From Mycolicibacterium sp. CH28 (GTDB lineage: Bacteria > Actinomycetota > Actinomycetes > Mycobacteriales > Mycobacteriaceae): a stretch of DNA of 64,000 nt. Position 1 is the first letter of the stretch, and each line of letters begins with the position of its first letter. The notes under the pieces were generated by a model. The model ran no database searches, was not told the origin of the DNA, and saw nothing but the letters and a program-made list of their open reading frames with translations. The stretch lies in NCBI RefSeq assembly GCF_004745805.1, contig NZ_SRLQ01000001.1:446110-510109 (forward strand). Reading direction: 5' to 3'. Made by a program: the position numbers and the translations under genes. Positions 18,100 through 26,660 of this stretch are shown here, one piece after another.

Positions 18100-19767
18100 G
18101 TGAGCCTACGTACCCTGCCCTCCGAAGCCAGCCGGTCATCGCGTAACGGTTCGCGTGAGCCGCGTCGACACGATCACATCTTCGGCGGCTACAACAATCT
18201 GGGCTCCTATGCCAAGGCCTTCGACGAGATGTTCGACAACCAGGGCAACGTTCGAGGACCTTACAAAGGCATTTTCGCCGAGCTCGCGCCGTCGGACGCC
18301 GAGGAGCTCGAAGCCAGGGCCGAAGCGTTGGGCCGCGCCTTCATCGACCAGGGCATCACGTTCTCGCTGTCCGGCCAGGAGCGCCCGTTCCCGCTGGATC
18401 TGGTGCCGCGGGTCATCTCGGCGGCGGAGTGGTCGCGCCTCGAGCGCGGCATCACTCAGCGGGTCAAGGCGCTGGAGATGTACCTCGATGACATCTACGG
18501 CGACCAAGAGATCCTGCGCGACGGGGTCATCCCGCGCCGGCTGGTCACCTCCTGTGAGCATTTCCACCGCCAGGCGGCCGGCATCAACCCGCCCAACGGC
18601 GTGCGCATTCACGTCGCCGGCATCGACCTGGTCCGCGACGCCCAGGGCACCTTCCGGGTGCTGGAGGACAACCTACGGTCCCCGTCGGGTGTGTCCTATG
18701 TCATGGAGAACCGGCGCACCATGGCCCGGGTCTTTCCGAACCTCTTCGCCACCCACCGGGTGCGCGCGGTCGCCGACTACTCCTCACATCTGCTGCGCGC
18801 CCTGCGCAACGCCGCGGCCACCAACGAGGCGGACCCCACCGTCGTCGTGCTGACTCCGGGCCCGTTCAACTCCGCCTACTTCGAGCACTCCCTGCTGGCC
18901 CGGCAGATGGGCGTGGAGCTGGTCGAGGGCCGCGACTTGTTCTGCCGCGACAACGTCGTCTACATGCGCACCACCGAAGGGGAGCGGCAGGTCGATGTGA
19001 TCTACCGTCGCATCGACGACGACTACCTCGACCCGATGCAGTTCCGCCCGGATTCGGTGCTGGGGGTAGCCGGCCTGCTCAACGCCGCCCGCGCCGGCAA
19101 CGTGGTGATCTCCAGCGCGGTCGGCAACGGCGTGGGCGACGACAAGCTGGTCTACACCTATGTGCCCACGATCATCGAGTACTACCTGGGCGAGAAGCCG
19201 CTACTGGCCAATGTCGACACGCTGCGCTGCTGGCTGGACGCCGAGCGTGAGGAAGTTCTCGACCGAGTCGACGAACTGGTGATCAAACCCGTCGAGGGAT
19301 CCGGCGGCTACGGCATCGTGTTCGGCCCGAGCGCCTCGGAGAAGGAACTGGCCACGATCCGCAAGAAGATCGTGGGCGACCCCCGTGGCTGGATCGCCCA
19401 ACCGGTGGTGCAGCTGTCGACGGTGCCCACCAAGGTCGGCGACGCTCTGGCCCCGCGCCACGTGGACCTGCGCCCGTTCGCGGTCAACGACGGCGAGGAG
19501 GTGTGGGTGCTGCCGGGAGGGCTGACCAGGGTCGCGCTCACCGAGGGGTCGCTGGTGGTCAACTCCAGCCAGGGCGGTGGCTCCAAGGACACCTGGGTGC
19601 TGGCGTCGCGGACCTCGGTGGCGGCTCGTGAACTCGGCGCCGCCGAGATCGTGCGCAAGATCCCCAAGGCCGCCAAGGTGCCGGTCGCCGAGAAGGGCCC
19701 CGAGCAGTCCGGCCAACAACAGCAAGGCCAGCAACAGCAGCAACAACAACAGGTGGTGGTCGACTGA
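18100..19767 (+). CDS. Circularly permuted ATP-grasp protein with polyglutamine tail
   Basis: This 555-residue CP-ATP-grasp type 2 protein (Rv2411c counterpart) is of the class predicted to form amide or peptide bonds. Core segments include GYNNLGSYAKAFDEMFD, VLEDNLRSPSGVSYVMENR, VIYRRIDDDYLDP, VIKPVEGSGGYGIVFGP and HVDLRPFAV. The last 20 or so residues are nearly all glutamine, a low-complexity extension outside the fold. It overlaps the alpha-E gene as TGATG. The two genes with the transglutaminase-like gene form the conserved trio that comparative genomics links to an uncharacterised peptide-modification system. The GTG start is uncertain: no clear ribosome binding site precedes it. Confidence 0.88.
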   Translation: MSLRTLPSEASRSSRNGSREPRRHDHIFGGYNNLGSYAKAFDEMFDNQGNVRGPYKGIFAELAPSDAEELEARAEALGRAFIDQGITFSLSGQERPFPLDLVPRVISAAEWSRLERGITQRVKALEMYLDDIYGDQEILRDGVIPRRLVTSCEHFHRQAAGINPPNGVRIHVAGIDLVRDAQGTFRVLEDNLRSPSGVSYVMENRRTMARVFPNLFATHRVRAVADYSSHLLRALRNAAATNEADPTVVVLTPGPFNSAYFEHSLLARQMGVELVEGRDLFCRDNVVYMRTTEGERQVDVIYRRIDDDYLDPMQFRPDSVLGVAGLLNAARAGNVVISSAVGNGVGDDKLVYTYVPTIIEYYLGEKPLLANVDTLRCWLDAEREEVLDRVDELVIKPVEGSGGYGIVFGPSASEKELATIRKKIVGDPRGWIAQPVVQLSTVPTKVGDALAPRHVDLRPFAVNDGEEVWVLPGGLTRVALTEGSLVVNSSQGGGSKDTWVLASRTSVAARELGAAEIVRKIPKAAKVPVAEKGPEQSGQQQQGQQQQQQQQVVVD

Positions 19768-20744
19768 TGCTGGCGCGCAATGCCGAAGCCCTCTACTGGA
19801 TCGGCCGCTACGTCGAACGTGCCGACGACACCGCACGCATCCTCGATGTGACCGTCCACCAGCTGCTCGAGGACTCCAGCGTCGACCCGGACCAGACCTC
19901 GCGGGTGCTGCTGCAGGTACTGGGTATCGAGACACCCAAACACGCACTCGACCTGTGGTCGCTGACCGACCTGGTGGCGTTCAGCCGCGGCCTGGAGGGC
20001 GGCTGCTCGATTGTCGACGCCATCTCAGCGGCCCGCGAAAATGCCCGCTCGGCAAGGGAAGTCACGTCAAGCGACATGTGGGAGTGCCTCAACACCACCT
20101 ATAACGCGTTGGCGGAGCGGGAGCGCGCGGCCCGCCGCCTCGGCCCCCACGAGTTCTTCTCCTTCATCGAGGGCCGGGCGGCGATGTTCGCCGGACTGGC
20201 CGACTCGACGCTGTCCCGTGACGACGGCTACCGATTCCTGCTGCTGGGCCGGGCCATCGAGCGGGTGGATATGACGGTGCGGCTGCTGCTGTCCCGGGTC
20301 GGGGACAGTGCCTCATCGCCGGCGTGGGTGACGGTGCTGCGTTCGGCCGGCGCCCACGACACCTACCTACGCACTTACCGGGGTGTGCTCGACGCCAACC
20401 GGGTCGTCGAATTCATGTTGCTGGACCGGCTTTTCCCGCGGTCGATCTACTATTCGCTCAAGCTCGCCGAGCACAGCCTCGATGAGCTGATGCACCGGGC
20501 GCCCAACCGGGTAGGGTCCACCGCCGAAGCCCAGCGGCTGCTCGGACGGGCCCGCAGCGAGCTGGAGTTCATCCGGCCGGGCGTGCTGCTCGAATCGCTG
20601 GAGGAACGGCTGGCCGGGCTGCAGGCAACCTGCCGTGACGTCGGTGAGGCCGTGGCGCTGCAGTACTTCCACTCCGCGCCGTGGGTGGCTTGGTCGGATG
20701 CCGGCCACAATGGTGCGTTGGTGATCGAGGAAGGTGAGATCTGA
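19767..20744 (+). CDS. Alpha-E domain protein (DUF403)
   Basis: This 325-residue all-helical alpha-E protein begins with the family signature MLARNAEALYWIGRYVERADDTARILD and has FSRGLEGGCSIVDAISAARENARSAREV later. It always travels with CP-ATP-grasp and transglutaminase-like partners. No catalytic motif is recognised and its role, perhaps as scaffold or helper of the ligase, is unknown. It starts on the A of the preceding stop (TGATG). Confidence 0.9.
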   Translation: MLARNAEALYWIGRYVERADDTARILDVTVHQLLEDSSVDPDQTSRVLLQVLGIETPKHALDLWSLTDLVAFSRGLEGGCSIVDAISAARENARSAREVTSSDMWECLNTTYNALAERERAARRLGPHEFFSFIEGRAAMFAGLADSTLSRDDGYRFLLLGRAIERVDMTVRLLLSRVGDSASSPAWVTVLRSAGAHDTYLRTYRGVLDANRVVEFMLLDRLFPRSIYYSLKLAEHSLDELMHRAPNRVGSTAEAQRLLGRARSELEFIRPGVLLESLEERLAGLQATCRDVGEAVALQYFHSAPWVAWSDAGHNGALVIEEGEI

Positions 20745-20775
20745 TGATGAGCGCTTGCGGGAAGAGACTCAGCTG

Positions 20776-21615
20776 ATGTGGCGCATGCGAGTTGTGCACG
20801 CGACCGGCTACGCCTACAAGTCGCCGGTCACCGCTTCCTACAACGAGGCCCGGCTCACGCCGCGCTCGGATTCGCGGCAGAACGTCATCCTCAACCGGGT
20901 CGAGACCATCCCCGCCACCCGCTCGTATCGCTACGTCGACTACTGGGGGACCGCGGTCACGGCCTTCGACCTGCACGCTCCGCACACCGAGTTGGAGGTG
21001 ACCTCCTCCTCGGTTGTCGAGACCGAGAAGGCGGAAATCCCGGATAAGAACGCGTCCTGGGACGAACTGGCGTCCGAGGCGGTGCGGGATCGTTTCGACG
21101 AGGTGCTGGGACCCACCCACTACACCCCGGCCAGCCGGCGGATCGAACGCGTTGGCAAGCGCATTGCCAAAGAGAACGATCCGCAGGAGGCCGTCGTCGC
21201 GGCGGCGCAGTGGGTGCACAGTGAACTGAAGTACGTGCCCGGCACCACCGGTGTGCACTCCTCGGGTATCGACGCGCTGCGCGAAGGCAAGGGAGTGTGC
21301 CAGGATTTTGCGCATCTGTCGCTGATCATGTTGCGCAGCATGGGAATTCCGGCCCGCTATGTGTCGGGTTACCTGCACCCAAAGCGCAACGCGGTAATCG
21401 GTGACACCGTCGACGGGCAGAGCCATGCCTGGATACAGGCGTGGACCGGCGGCTGGTGGAACTACGACCCAACCAACGACACCCAAATCAACGAGCAGTA
21501 CATCAGCGTCGGCGTCGGCCGAGACTACGCCGACGTGACACCCCTGAAAGGCATCTACTCCGGCGAGGGCTCCACCGACCTCGACGTGGTGGTGGAGATC
21601 ACCCGCCTGGCCTGA
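20776..21615 (+). CDS. Transglutaminase-like cysteine peptidase family protein
   Basis: This 279-residue protein has an N-terminal bacterial transglutaminase-associated beta domain (about residues 1-100) and a papain-like transglutaminase core. The cysteine is in GKGVCQDFAHLSLIMLRSMG, the histidine in DGQSHAWIQAWTGG and the aspartate in WNYDPTND, so the triad is intact. It is the third member of the ATP-grasp/alpha-E trio and may cut or transfer peptides made by the ligase. I chose the ATG at 20776, which gives 279 residues as in Rv2409c; a GTG at 20734 would overlap the upstream gene. The C-terminus VVEITRLA is encoded by the arm of a perfect inverted repeat. Confidence 0.88.
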   Translation: MWRMRVVHATGYAYKSPVTASYNEARLTPRSDSRQNVILNRVETIPATRSYRYVDYWGTAVTAFDLHAPHTELEVTSSSVVETEKAEIPDKNASWDELASEAVRDRFDEVLGPTHYTPASRRIERVGKRIAKENDPQEAVVAAAQWVHSELKYVPGTTGVHSSGIDALREGKGVCQDFAHLSLIMLRSMGIPARYVSGYLHPKRNAVIGDTVDGQSHAWIQAWTGGWWNYDPTNDTQINEQYISVGVGRDYADVTPLKGIYSGEGSTDLDVVVEITRLA

Positions 21616-21634
21616 CCAGGCGGGTGATCTCCAC
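21592..21634. terminator. Perfect 19-bp inverted repeat across two convergent stop codons
   Basis: GTGGAGATCACCCGCCTGG (21592-21610), a 5-base loop CCTGA, then the exact reverse complement (21616-21634). It covers the last codons of the transglutaminase gene and of the PepSY gene, so both proteins encode V-E-I-T-R-L near their C-termini. The stem would be a very stable bidirectional hairpin, without a T-run. Confidence 0.85.
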
Positions 21635-23179
21635 GTCCTCCTCGCCGTCGGCGGCGGTGCCATCGGCGGCAGGGGGCGCTGTCTCGGATGCGGGGCGCCG
21701 GGTGGCGAGAATCGCCTCGGCCAGCAGCATCACGAGCAGCGAGACACCGAAGACCGGGTAGAGAATTCCGAGCGCGACGGCGATGACAGTCACCGCGATC
21801 ATCGCCCCCTTGGGCGTGTTGGCGCGGGTGGCGGCGCCGGCCGGGCCGGGTAGGCCGGTACCGCCGGCCGGGCGGCGCTTCCACCACATCAGTAACCCGG
21901 TCACCACGCTGGTCAGCACGCCGAGGCAGGCTAGCGTCGCGGTGATACGGGTCAGCCAGCCAAGCTGATTGCCCATGTGCATGGCGATACCGAAGCTGGT
22001 CAACCGGGACAGCGCACCGTCCCGGTCGGCCGTGGCGTTGGTGATGGTGGCCCCGGTGAACTGATCGAGATACAGGGTGCGCTGTTCGGAAGTCCGCTGC
22101 GGCCAACGGTTGACCACGGTGTAGCTGCCGTAGACGGTCTTCCCGTCCACGGTCGAATCCGTGGGCGGGAATATCGAATAGCCGGGCACCATGTGCTCGC
22201 CCTTGGCGATTCGGTCGATGTCGGCATAAGACAGCGGTGCCGCGACGGCGCCGCCCGGTGCCGAGGCATAGATCGGGTCGTCGGTGGCGGCCCAGGCGAT
22301 GCGGCGGCCGAGCCGGTCGTAGTCGCCGAGTTTGGCTGGCGTCGAGGGTGCGTCGATAGTGGTGGACGGAGTGACCGTGGCGGCGACGGCACGCCAGTTC
22401 TCGCCCCAGTACCGGGTCCAGGTCATTCCGGAGATGATGTAACAGATCAGGATGACGGCAATCACCACTCCGGTGAGGGCGTGCAGATCACGCCAGCGGA
22501 TCCGGCCGCCCTTGCCCCACCTGACCTTCAGCAGCGGCTTGGCGGCTTCGCTCGCTCGCGGCCACCACAGGTAGATGCCACTGCCCAGCAGCACCAGAAT
22601 CCACGTCGCGGTCAGTTCGATCACCAGGTTGCCGACCCCGACCGGCATGGTGGCTTCAGGGTAGGCCGACGGGTTGATCAGATGGCCCAGCGACGGCAAC
22701 TGGACGTGCGGACCGTCATTGCCGAACATCCGGTGCAACTGGTTGGCCCAGCCCACCAACCCCGAGAGCTGGTCGCGCTGACCCAGATACGCGCCGGTGT
22801 AAGGGTTCACGAAAACCTGGACGACGTTGGTCTCGGCCTGCGGGTACCCGGGGGCGTTCGGGGCGAGGAAGTCCACCCGGGTGGATCCGTCGGGGTGGTC
22901 CGGTGGGGTCACTGCCTCGAGCGAGAAGTCGGCGCCGACGTGCTGCGTCGCCGTGGCGACCTGTCGATCCAGCGGGACGGCTGTCGGTCCTTGCTCGACG
23001 ACGAGCAGGTGCCGGTTCAGCGTGGCGTCCAGTGGCTGGCTGTACAGGATGACCAGCCCGGTGCAGGCCAGCACCACCAAGACGGGGGCTGCGAACAGTC
23101 CGACCCAGAAATGCAGCCGCCAGATCCGGCGTAGCACTGCGGCATCACCGCGTCGTTTCGAAGTCTCCGTCGTTGTCAT
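21599..23179 (-). CDS. PepSY-associated transmembrane protein (iron-regulated type)
   Basis: This 526-residue PepSY-TM protein has four main membrane helices: LHFWVGLFAAPVLVVLACTGLVILY near the start, LVIELTATWILVLLGSGIYLWWP, LTGVVIAVILICYIISGMTW, and a C-terminal pair. PepSY-like soluble segments lie outside the membrane. The conserved H in RLHFWVG and the LHRMF and DLHALTG histidines resemble heme-type sites of ferric/siderophore reductase-like members. The substrate is unknown; iron or copper handling is common in the family. The gene has no partner in its own direction except the RNase Z-like gene upstream. Its 3' end overlaps the convergent gene by 17 bases within the inverted repeat. 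Confidence 0.85.
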   Translation of the reverse strand: MTTTETSKRRGDAAVLRRIWRLHFWVGLFAAPVLVVLACTGLVILYSQPLDATLNRHLLVVEQGPTAVPLDRQVATATQHVGADFSLEAVTPPDHPDGSTRVDFLAPNAPGYPQAETNVVQVFVNPYTGAYLGQRDQLSGLVGWANQLHRMFGNDGPHVQLPSLGHLINPSAYPEATMPVGVGNLVIELTATWILVLLGSGIYLWWPRASEAAKPLLKVRWGKGGRIRWRDLHALTGVVIAVILICYIISGMTWTRYWGENWRAVAATVTPSTTIDAPSTPAKLGDYDRLGRRIAWAATDDPIYASAPGGAVAAPLSYADIDRIAKGEHMVPGYSIFPPTDSTVDGKTVYGSYTVVNRWPQRTSEQRTLYLDQFTGATITNATADRDGALSRLTSFGIAMHMGNQLGWLTRITATLACLGVLTSVVTGLLMWWKRRPAGGTGLPGPAGAATRANTPKGAMIAVTVIAVALGILYPVFGVSLLVMLLAEAILATRRPASETAPPAADGTAADGEEDVEITRLVRPGG

Positions 23180-23278
23180 CGCACCCCTTGAACCAATGGC
23201 CGGGCCGACGTGGCCACAGCTCAGACGTGGCTTTAGTCGGGGGCAGGGGCGCTTCAGTTCCCGGGTTACGGAAGAAGA

Positions 23279-24106
23279 TCAGCCGATGGACACCTTGTGC
23301 AGGTCGTTACCGAGTTCGACCGGACCGCTGAACTCGGTGGCGGCCAGCGCCCGCCACTGGTCCTCCTGCCCGGGAGCCAGGGGCGGCACGTAGTGGGTGA
23401 GCACCAGGGTGTCGACCCCGGCGCGCGCCGCGGTGGCCGCCGCCTGCTCGACCGACGAATGGTAGTCGAGGATGTCACGAATCCGCTGGACCGGCATCTG
23501 TTGCACGAGGTCTGCGCGAATCACGGTGTGTACCAGCGCATTAGCGCCGCTCGCCAGTTCATCCAGGGTGGCGCAGGGCACGGTGTCGCCGGCGAGCACG
23601 ACTGAGGTGCCCTCGTACTCCACCCGGAACCCGAGGGTCGGCTCGACCGGCCGGTGATCGGTGGCGGCGGCGGTGATCCGTACGCCGTTGGCGTCCCACA
23701 CCTGGCCATCGGTGTATTCGTGCACCTGGATCGACGGTGGTTCGGTGATGTCGGGATGGTGGCCGATGCGGTAGGAGATGTCGGGTGCCAGGGCGGCCAG
23801 CGTCGCGTCGACGACGGCTTTGGTGCCGGGCGGACCGATGATCGGCAGTGGGGTCGGTACGAATGTCGTCACCCAGCGGGTGGTGATGACATCGGACAGA
23901 TCGGTGATGTGGTCGCTGTGCAGATGGGTCAGCAGCAGCGCGGTGATGTTGGCCGCCCCGACGCCGGCCGCGGCGGCACGCATCAGCACCCCGCGCCCGC
24001 AGTCGACCAGGAACAGCGAGTCGCCGGCTTTGACCAAGGTGGACGGCCCCGCACGGTTGGGGTCGACCATCGGGCTTCCGGTCCCGAGCAGCGTGATGTC
24101 GATCAT
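23279..24106 (-). CDS. Metallo-beta-lactamase-fold hydrolase, RNase Z-like
   Basis: This 275-residue protein is close to Rv2407, annotated as ribonuclease Z. The start [21 protein letters not shown] and the zinc motif [16 protein letters not shown], with further ligands in VVLAGDT and VLTHYVPPL, keep the metal site. It lacks an obvious long flexible exosite arm of classic tRNase Z, so tRNA 3' processing is possible but not certain; lactonase-like or arylsulfatase-like members also look like this. Confidence 0.82.
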   Translation of the reverse strand: MIDITLLGTGSPMVDPNRAGPSTLVKAGDSLFLVDCGRGVLMRAAAAGVGAANITALLLTHLHSDHITDLSDVITTRWVTTFVPTPLPIIGPPGTKAVVDATLAALAPDISYRIGHHPDITEPPSIQVHEYTDGQVWDANGVRITAAATDHRPVEPTLGFRVEYEGTSVVLAGDTVPCATLDELASGANALVHTVIRADLVQQMPVQRIRDILDYHSSVEQAAATAARAGVDTLVLTHYVPPLAPGQEDQWRALAATEFSGPVELGNDLHKVSIG

Positions 24107-24469
24107 GCGTCATTCCTACCGTGCTATTGGTGCGCAGCGGGGTAGGTGGCACTCGTGCGCTGCGACGGTGTCGCGCGCGGGGGTGCGGAGACTTGGGTGC
24201 GTTCGCGTGCGCCCCGCGCACGTTTCCGCGCCGAAGTTGCCAGGCCGCCAGTCCGTGACCAGCGTTCGAGCACCTAATTTCAATAGAGTATCGACATCTT
24301 CGCTCACCGGTGAGCGACAAATAGCCAGTTCATATCCGCTCCCTTCCGGCCATTTCAATAGGTCATTCACCGATCGGAAACAGCGCCGCAACAGATCCTG
24401 GTTACCGTCTGATCCGTCACCGCGGTGCGAGCCCCATCTCGGGCGGGACCCGCAGGCTGAAAGGAAGAG
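24107..24469. other. Intergenic region, 363 bases, with palindrome
   Basis: This divergent gap separates the RNase Z-like gene from the glutamine synthetase-family gene. It holds a perfect 18-bp palindrome (24300-24317) and a direct repeat ATTTCAATAG at 24277 and 24352. GGAAGAG serves as ribosome binding site before the ATG at 24470. I see no open frame with coding character and no structured RNA I can name. It is less GC-rich around 24270-24380 than its surroundings. Confidence 0.6.
24300..24317. promoter_or_regulatory. 18-bp perfect palindrome, candidate TetR operator
   Basis: TCGCTCACCGGTGAGCGA is a perfect palindrome 153 bases before the ligase start. Length and symmetry fit a TetR-family site, and a TetR regulator is the third gene of the same cluster. 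Binding is inferred. Confidence 0.55.
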
Positions 24470-25840
24470 ATGACCAGCACACTGAACGGCCAGGCGCACA
24501 ACGCCGCGGTACACGAGGTCGCCGAGAAACTGACCGCCGCCGGGGTCCGGTACGCGGCGATCAGTTTCGTCGACATGCACGGCAAGCCGAAGGCGAAGAT
24601 GGTCCCAGTCGGGCATCTGGAGCAGGCCGCGCGCGGGTCGGAGATGTTCACCGGCGCCGCCCTCGACGGGGTACCTCAGGACGTCAACGACGACGAGGTG
24701 GCACCCCACCCGGATCTGGGCGGGGCGATCATCATGCCGTTCAATCGCGAGATCGCCTGGTTTCCAGGGGACCTGTGGATCGGGAGCATCCCGTTCGAGG
24801 CGTGCAGCCGGCAGATCCTCAAGCGGGTGACCGCCGACGCCGCCGAGCTGGGCTATACGTTCAACCTCGGTATCGAGACCGAGTTCTTCTTGTTGTCCGA
24901 CCGCTCCGGTGTGCCGGAACCGGCTAGCCCCGATGACAACCTGGACAAGCCCTGCTACGACCTGCGCGGCATGCTGCACAACTTCGGTGTGGTCGACGAG
25001 ATCGTGTCGGCGATGAACGAACTGGGTTGGGACGTCTACTCGTTCGACCATGAGGACGGAAACGGGCAGTTCGAGACGGACTTCACCTACACCGATGCGG
25101 TCTCGATGGCTGATCGCTTCGTGTTCTTTCGGATGATGGTCGGTGAGATTGCCCGCAAACACGGGTTGTTCGCATCGTGGATGCCCAAACCGTTTGCCGA
25201 CCGTACGGGCAGCGGAGCGCACTACAACATGTCGCTTGCCGACGTCGACGGGGTCAATCTATTTGCCGAAAACGAGGATTCGCGCAACTGTGGGCTGTCC
25301 ACACTCGGATACCAGTTCATTGCCGGTGTACTTCGCCACGCCCCGGCGATCTGTGCCGTGATCGCTCCGACCGTCAACAGCTATAAGCGACTGGTCAAGC
25401 AGGGCAGCATGTCCGGGCTGACCTGGGCGCCGATCTTCGCGTGCTACGGCGACAACAACCGGACCAACATGCTGCGCATCCCCAGGGGCGGCGGTCGGGT
25501 CGAGTGTCGCGCCGCCGACAGCGCGAACAACCCTTACCTGGGCGCGGCATTGATGCTGGCGGCCGGGCTGGAAGGTATCCGCGAGGGGCTCGACCCCGGT
25601 GAGCCCAATCGGGACAACCTCTACCGGCTTTCCGAGACCGACCTGGCCGCCCGCGGAATCAGCTGGCTGCCCCGATCGCTCGGCGAGGCCATCGATGCCC
25701 TGGAGTCGGATCCGTTGGTCCGCAGCGTGTTCGGCCCGGCGATGTTCGAGTCATTCATCGCCGAGAAGCGATCGGAGTGGGACTCCTACAACGCGCACGT
25801 GTCGTCCTGGGAGTCCGAGCGCTATCTGAGGTTCTTCTGA
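24470..25840 (+). CDS. Glutamine synthetase-family ligase (type III/GMAS/PuuA-like)
   Basis: This 456-residue glutamine synthetase-fold enzyme has the beta-grasp region (AAISFVDMHGKPKAKMVPV) followed by the catalytic domain: GIETEFFLL (metal Glu), DHEDGNGQFETDF, GSGAHYNMSL (ATP/glutamate), and RVECRAADSANNPYLGAAL. Its closest resemblance is to the glnT/gamma-glutamylmethylamide synthetase group, not the canonical GlnA of nitrogen assimilation. It therefore probably joins glutamate, or another acid, to an amine with ATP. It is translationally coupled to a creatininase-family amidohydrolase (TGATG) and followed by a TetR regulator, consistent with an amine or amide degradation route. Confidence 0.82.
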   Translation: MTSTLNGQAHNAAVHEVAEKLTAAGVRYAAISFVDMHGKPKAKMVPVGHLEQAARGSEMFTGAALDGVPQDVNDDEVAPHPDLGGAIIMPFNREIAWFPGDLWIGSIPFEACSRQILKRVTADAAELGYTFNLGIETEFFLLSDRSGVPEPASPDDNLDKPCYDLRGMLHNFGVVDEIVSAMNELGWDVYSFDHEDGNGQFETDFTYTDAVSMADRFVFFRMMVGEIARKHGLFASWMPKPFADRTGSGAHYNMSLADVDGVNLFAENEDSRNCGLSTLGYQFIAGVLRHAPAICAVIAPTVNSYKRLVKQGSMSGLTWAPIFACYGDNNRTNMLRIPRGGGRVECRAADSANNPYLGAALMLAAGLEGIREGLDPGEPNRDNLYRLSETDLAARGISWLPRSLGEAIDALESDPLVRSVFGPAMFESFIAEKRSEWDSYNAHVSSWESERYLRFF

Positions 25841-26598
25841 TGGCGACCGGCGCGGTGAGCCAGCGCTGGGAAGAACTCACGTCGGCGCAGATCGCGCAGC
25901 GACTGTCCGACGATCCCGACACTGTGGCCCTGATCCCGGTGGGCGCCACCGAACAACACGGCCCGCATCTTCCGGTCGGGACCGACACCATCATGGCCAC
26001 CGCGGTGGCCGAGGCCGCGGCCGGAGACGTCGGTCTGGTATTGCCCGCATTACCGTTCGGTGCCAGTTTCTTTCACGGGACCGACCTTGCGGGCACGCTC
26101 GGGTTCTCCGGTGCGGAGACCGCCACGGCGGCGCTGCGCGTCGCGCAGGCCTGCGCGGACTCCGGCGTGCGGCGCGTCATATTCGTCAACGGCCACGTCG
26201 GCAACGCCGCGCCGCTGTGGCTGGCCTGCGACGAGTTTCGCCGGGAGCATGCCGATCGGCGCGTCGGCGTCATGCAGTGGTGGGATCTGACACCCGACAT
26301 CGCGCGCCGCGCCACCGAGGACGCCGCCGATTGGCATGCCAATGCGGCGGAGACTTCGCTGATGCTGGTGGTTCGCCCCGAGTTGGTGGATACCGAGGCG
26401 ATGCGTGCTGCCGACGATCCGGACCGCACCGCGGGCACGGTGTTCCGCTATCCCGTCCACCAGGTCTCGACCAACGGGGTCACCGGATATCCCTCGCGCG
26501 CGTCCAAGGCGTCCGGCCTCGAGCTGTGGCGAGAGGTCGCGGCCGCCGCGCGCGACGTGGTCGAACGTGCCCACTCCGAGACGCCACCACTGGGGTGA
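25840..26598 (+). CDS. Creatininase-family amidohydrolase
   Basis: This 252-residue protein carries the metal ligands of the creatininase fold: E and H in GATEQHGPHLPVGTDT (with the Asp), H in VNGHVGNAAPLW and E in WHANAAETSLM. The family cleaves cyclic or linear amides: creatinine, formamidopyrimidines in riboflavin and F420 synthesis, and the mycofactocin peptide. This copy is not beside mycofactocin genes, and its pairing with a glutamine synthetase-like ligase points to a gamma-glutamyl or other amide substrate. The ATG overlaps the ligase stop by one base. Confidence 0.85.
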   Translation: MATGAVSQRWEELTSAQIAQRLSDDPDTVALIPVGATEQHGPHLPVGTDTIMATAVAEAAAGDVGLVLPALPFGASFFHGTDLAGTLGFSGAETATAALRVAQACADSGVRRVIFVNGHVGNAAPLWLACDEFRREHADRRVGVMQWWDLTPDIARRATEDAADWHANAAETSLMLVVRPELVDTEAMRAADDPDRTAGTVFRYPVHQVSTNGVTGYPSRASKASGLELWREVAAAARDVVERAHSETPPLG

Positions 26599-26647
26599 CG
26601 TCGCACTCGGCACGCCCGGAACTCACGGCGACGGACTCCGATCACCG

Positions 26648-26653
26648 TACAAT
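26648..26653 (+). promoter_or_regulatory. -10 element for a leaderless TetR transcript
   Basis: TACAAT ends seven bases before the GTG at 26661, so transcription would begin at or next to the first base of the start codon. Leaderless starts are common in mycobacteria. No clear -35 is seen. Confidence 0.45.
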
Positions 26654-26660
26654 TCCCGCT

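Noticed and set aside
19700..19752. Glutamine run considered as a frameshift artefact at the end of the ATP-grasp gene
   Set aside because: The frame stays open and its stop overlaps the next start as TGATG, as expected for a real operon junction; the tail is a true codon repeat.
20734..20775. Upstream GTG start for the transglutaminase-like gene
   Set aside because: It would overlap the alpha-E gene by 11 bases and add 14 residues not expected from family length (279).
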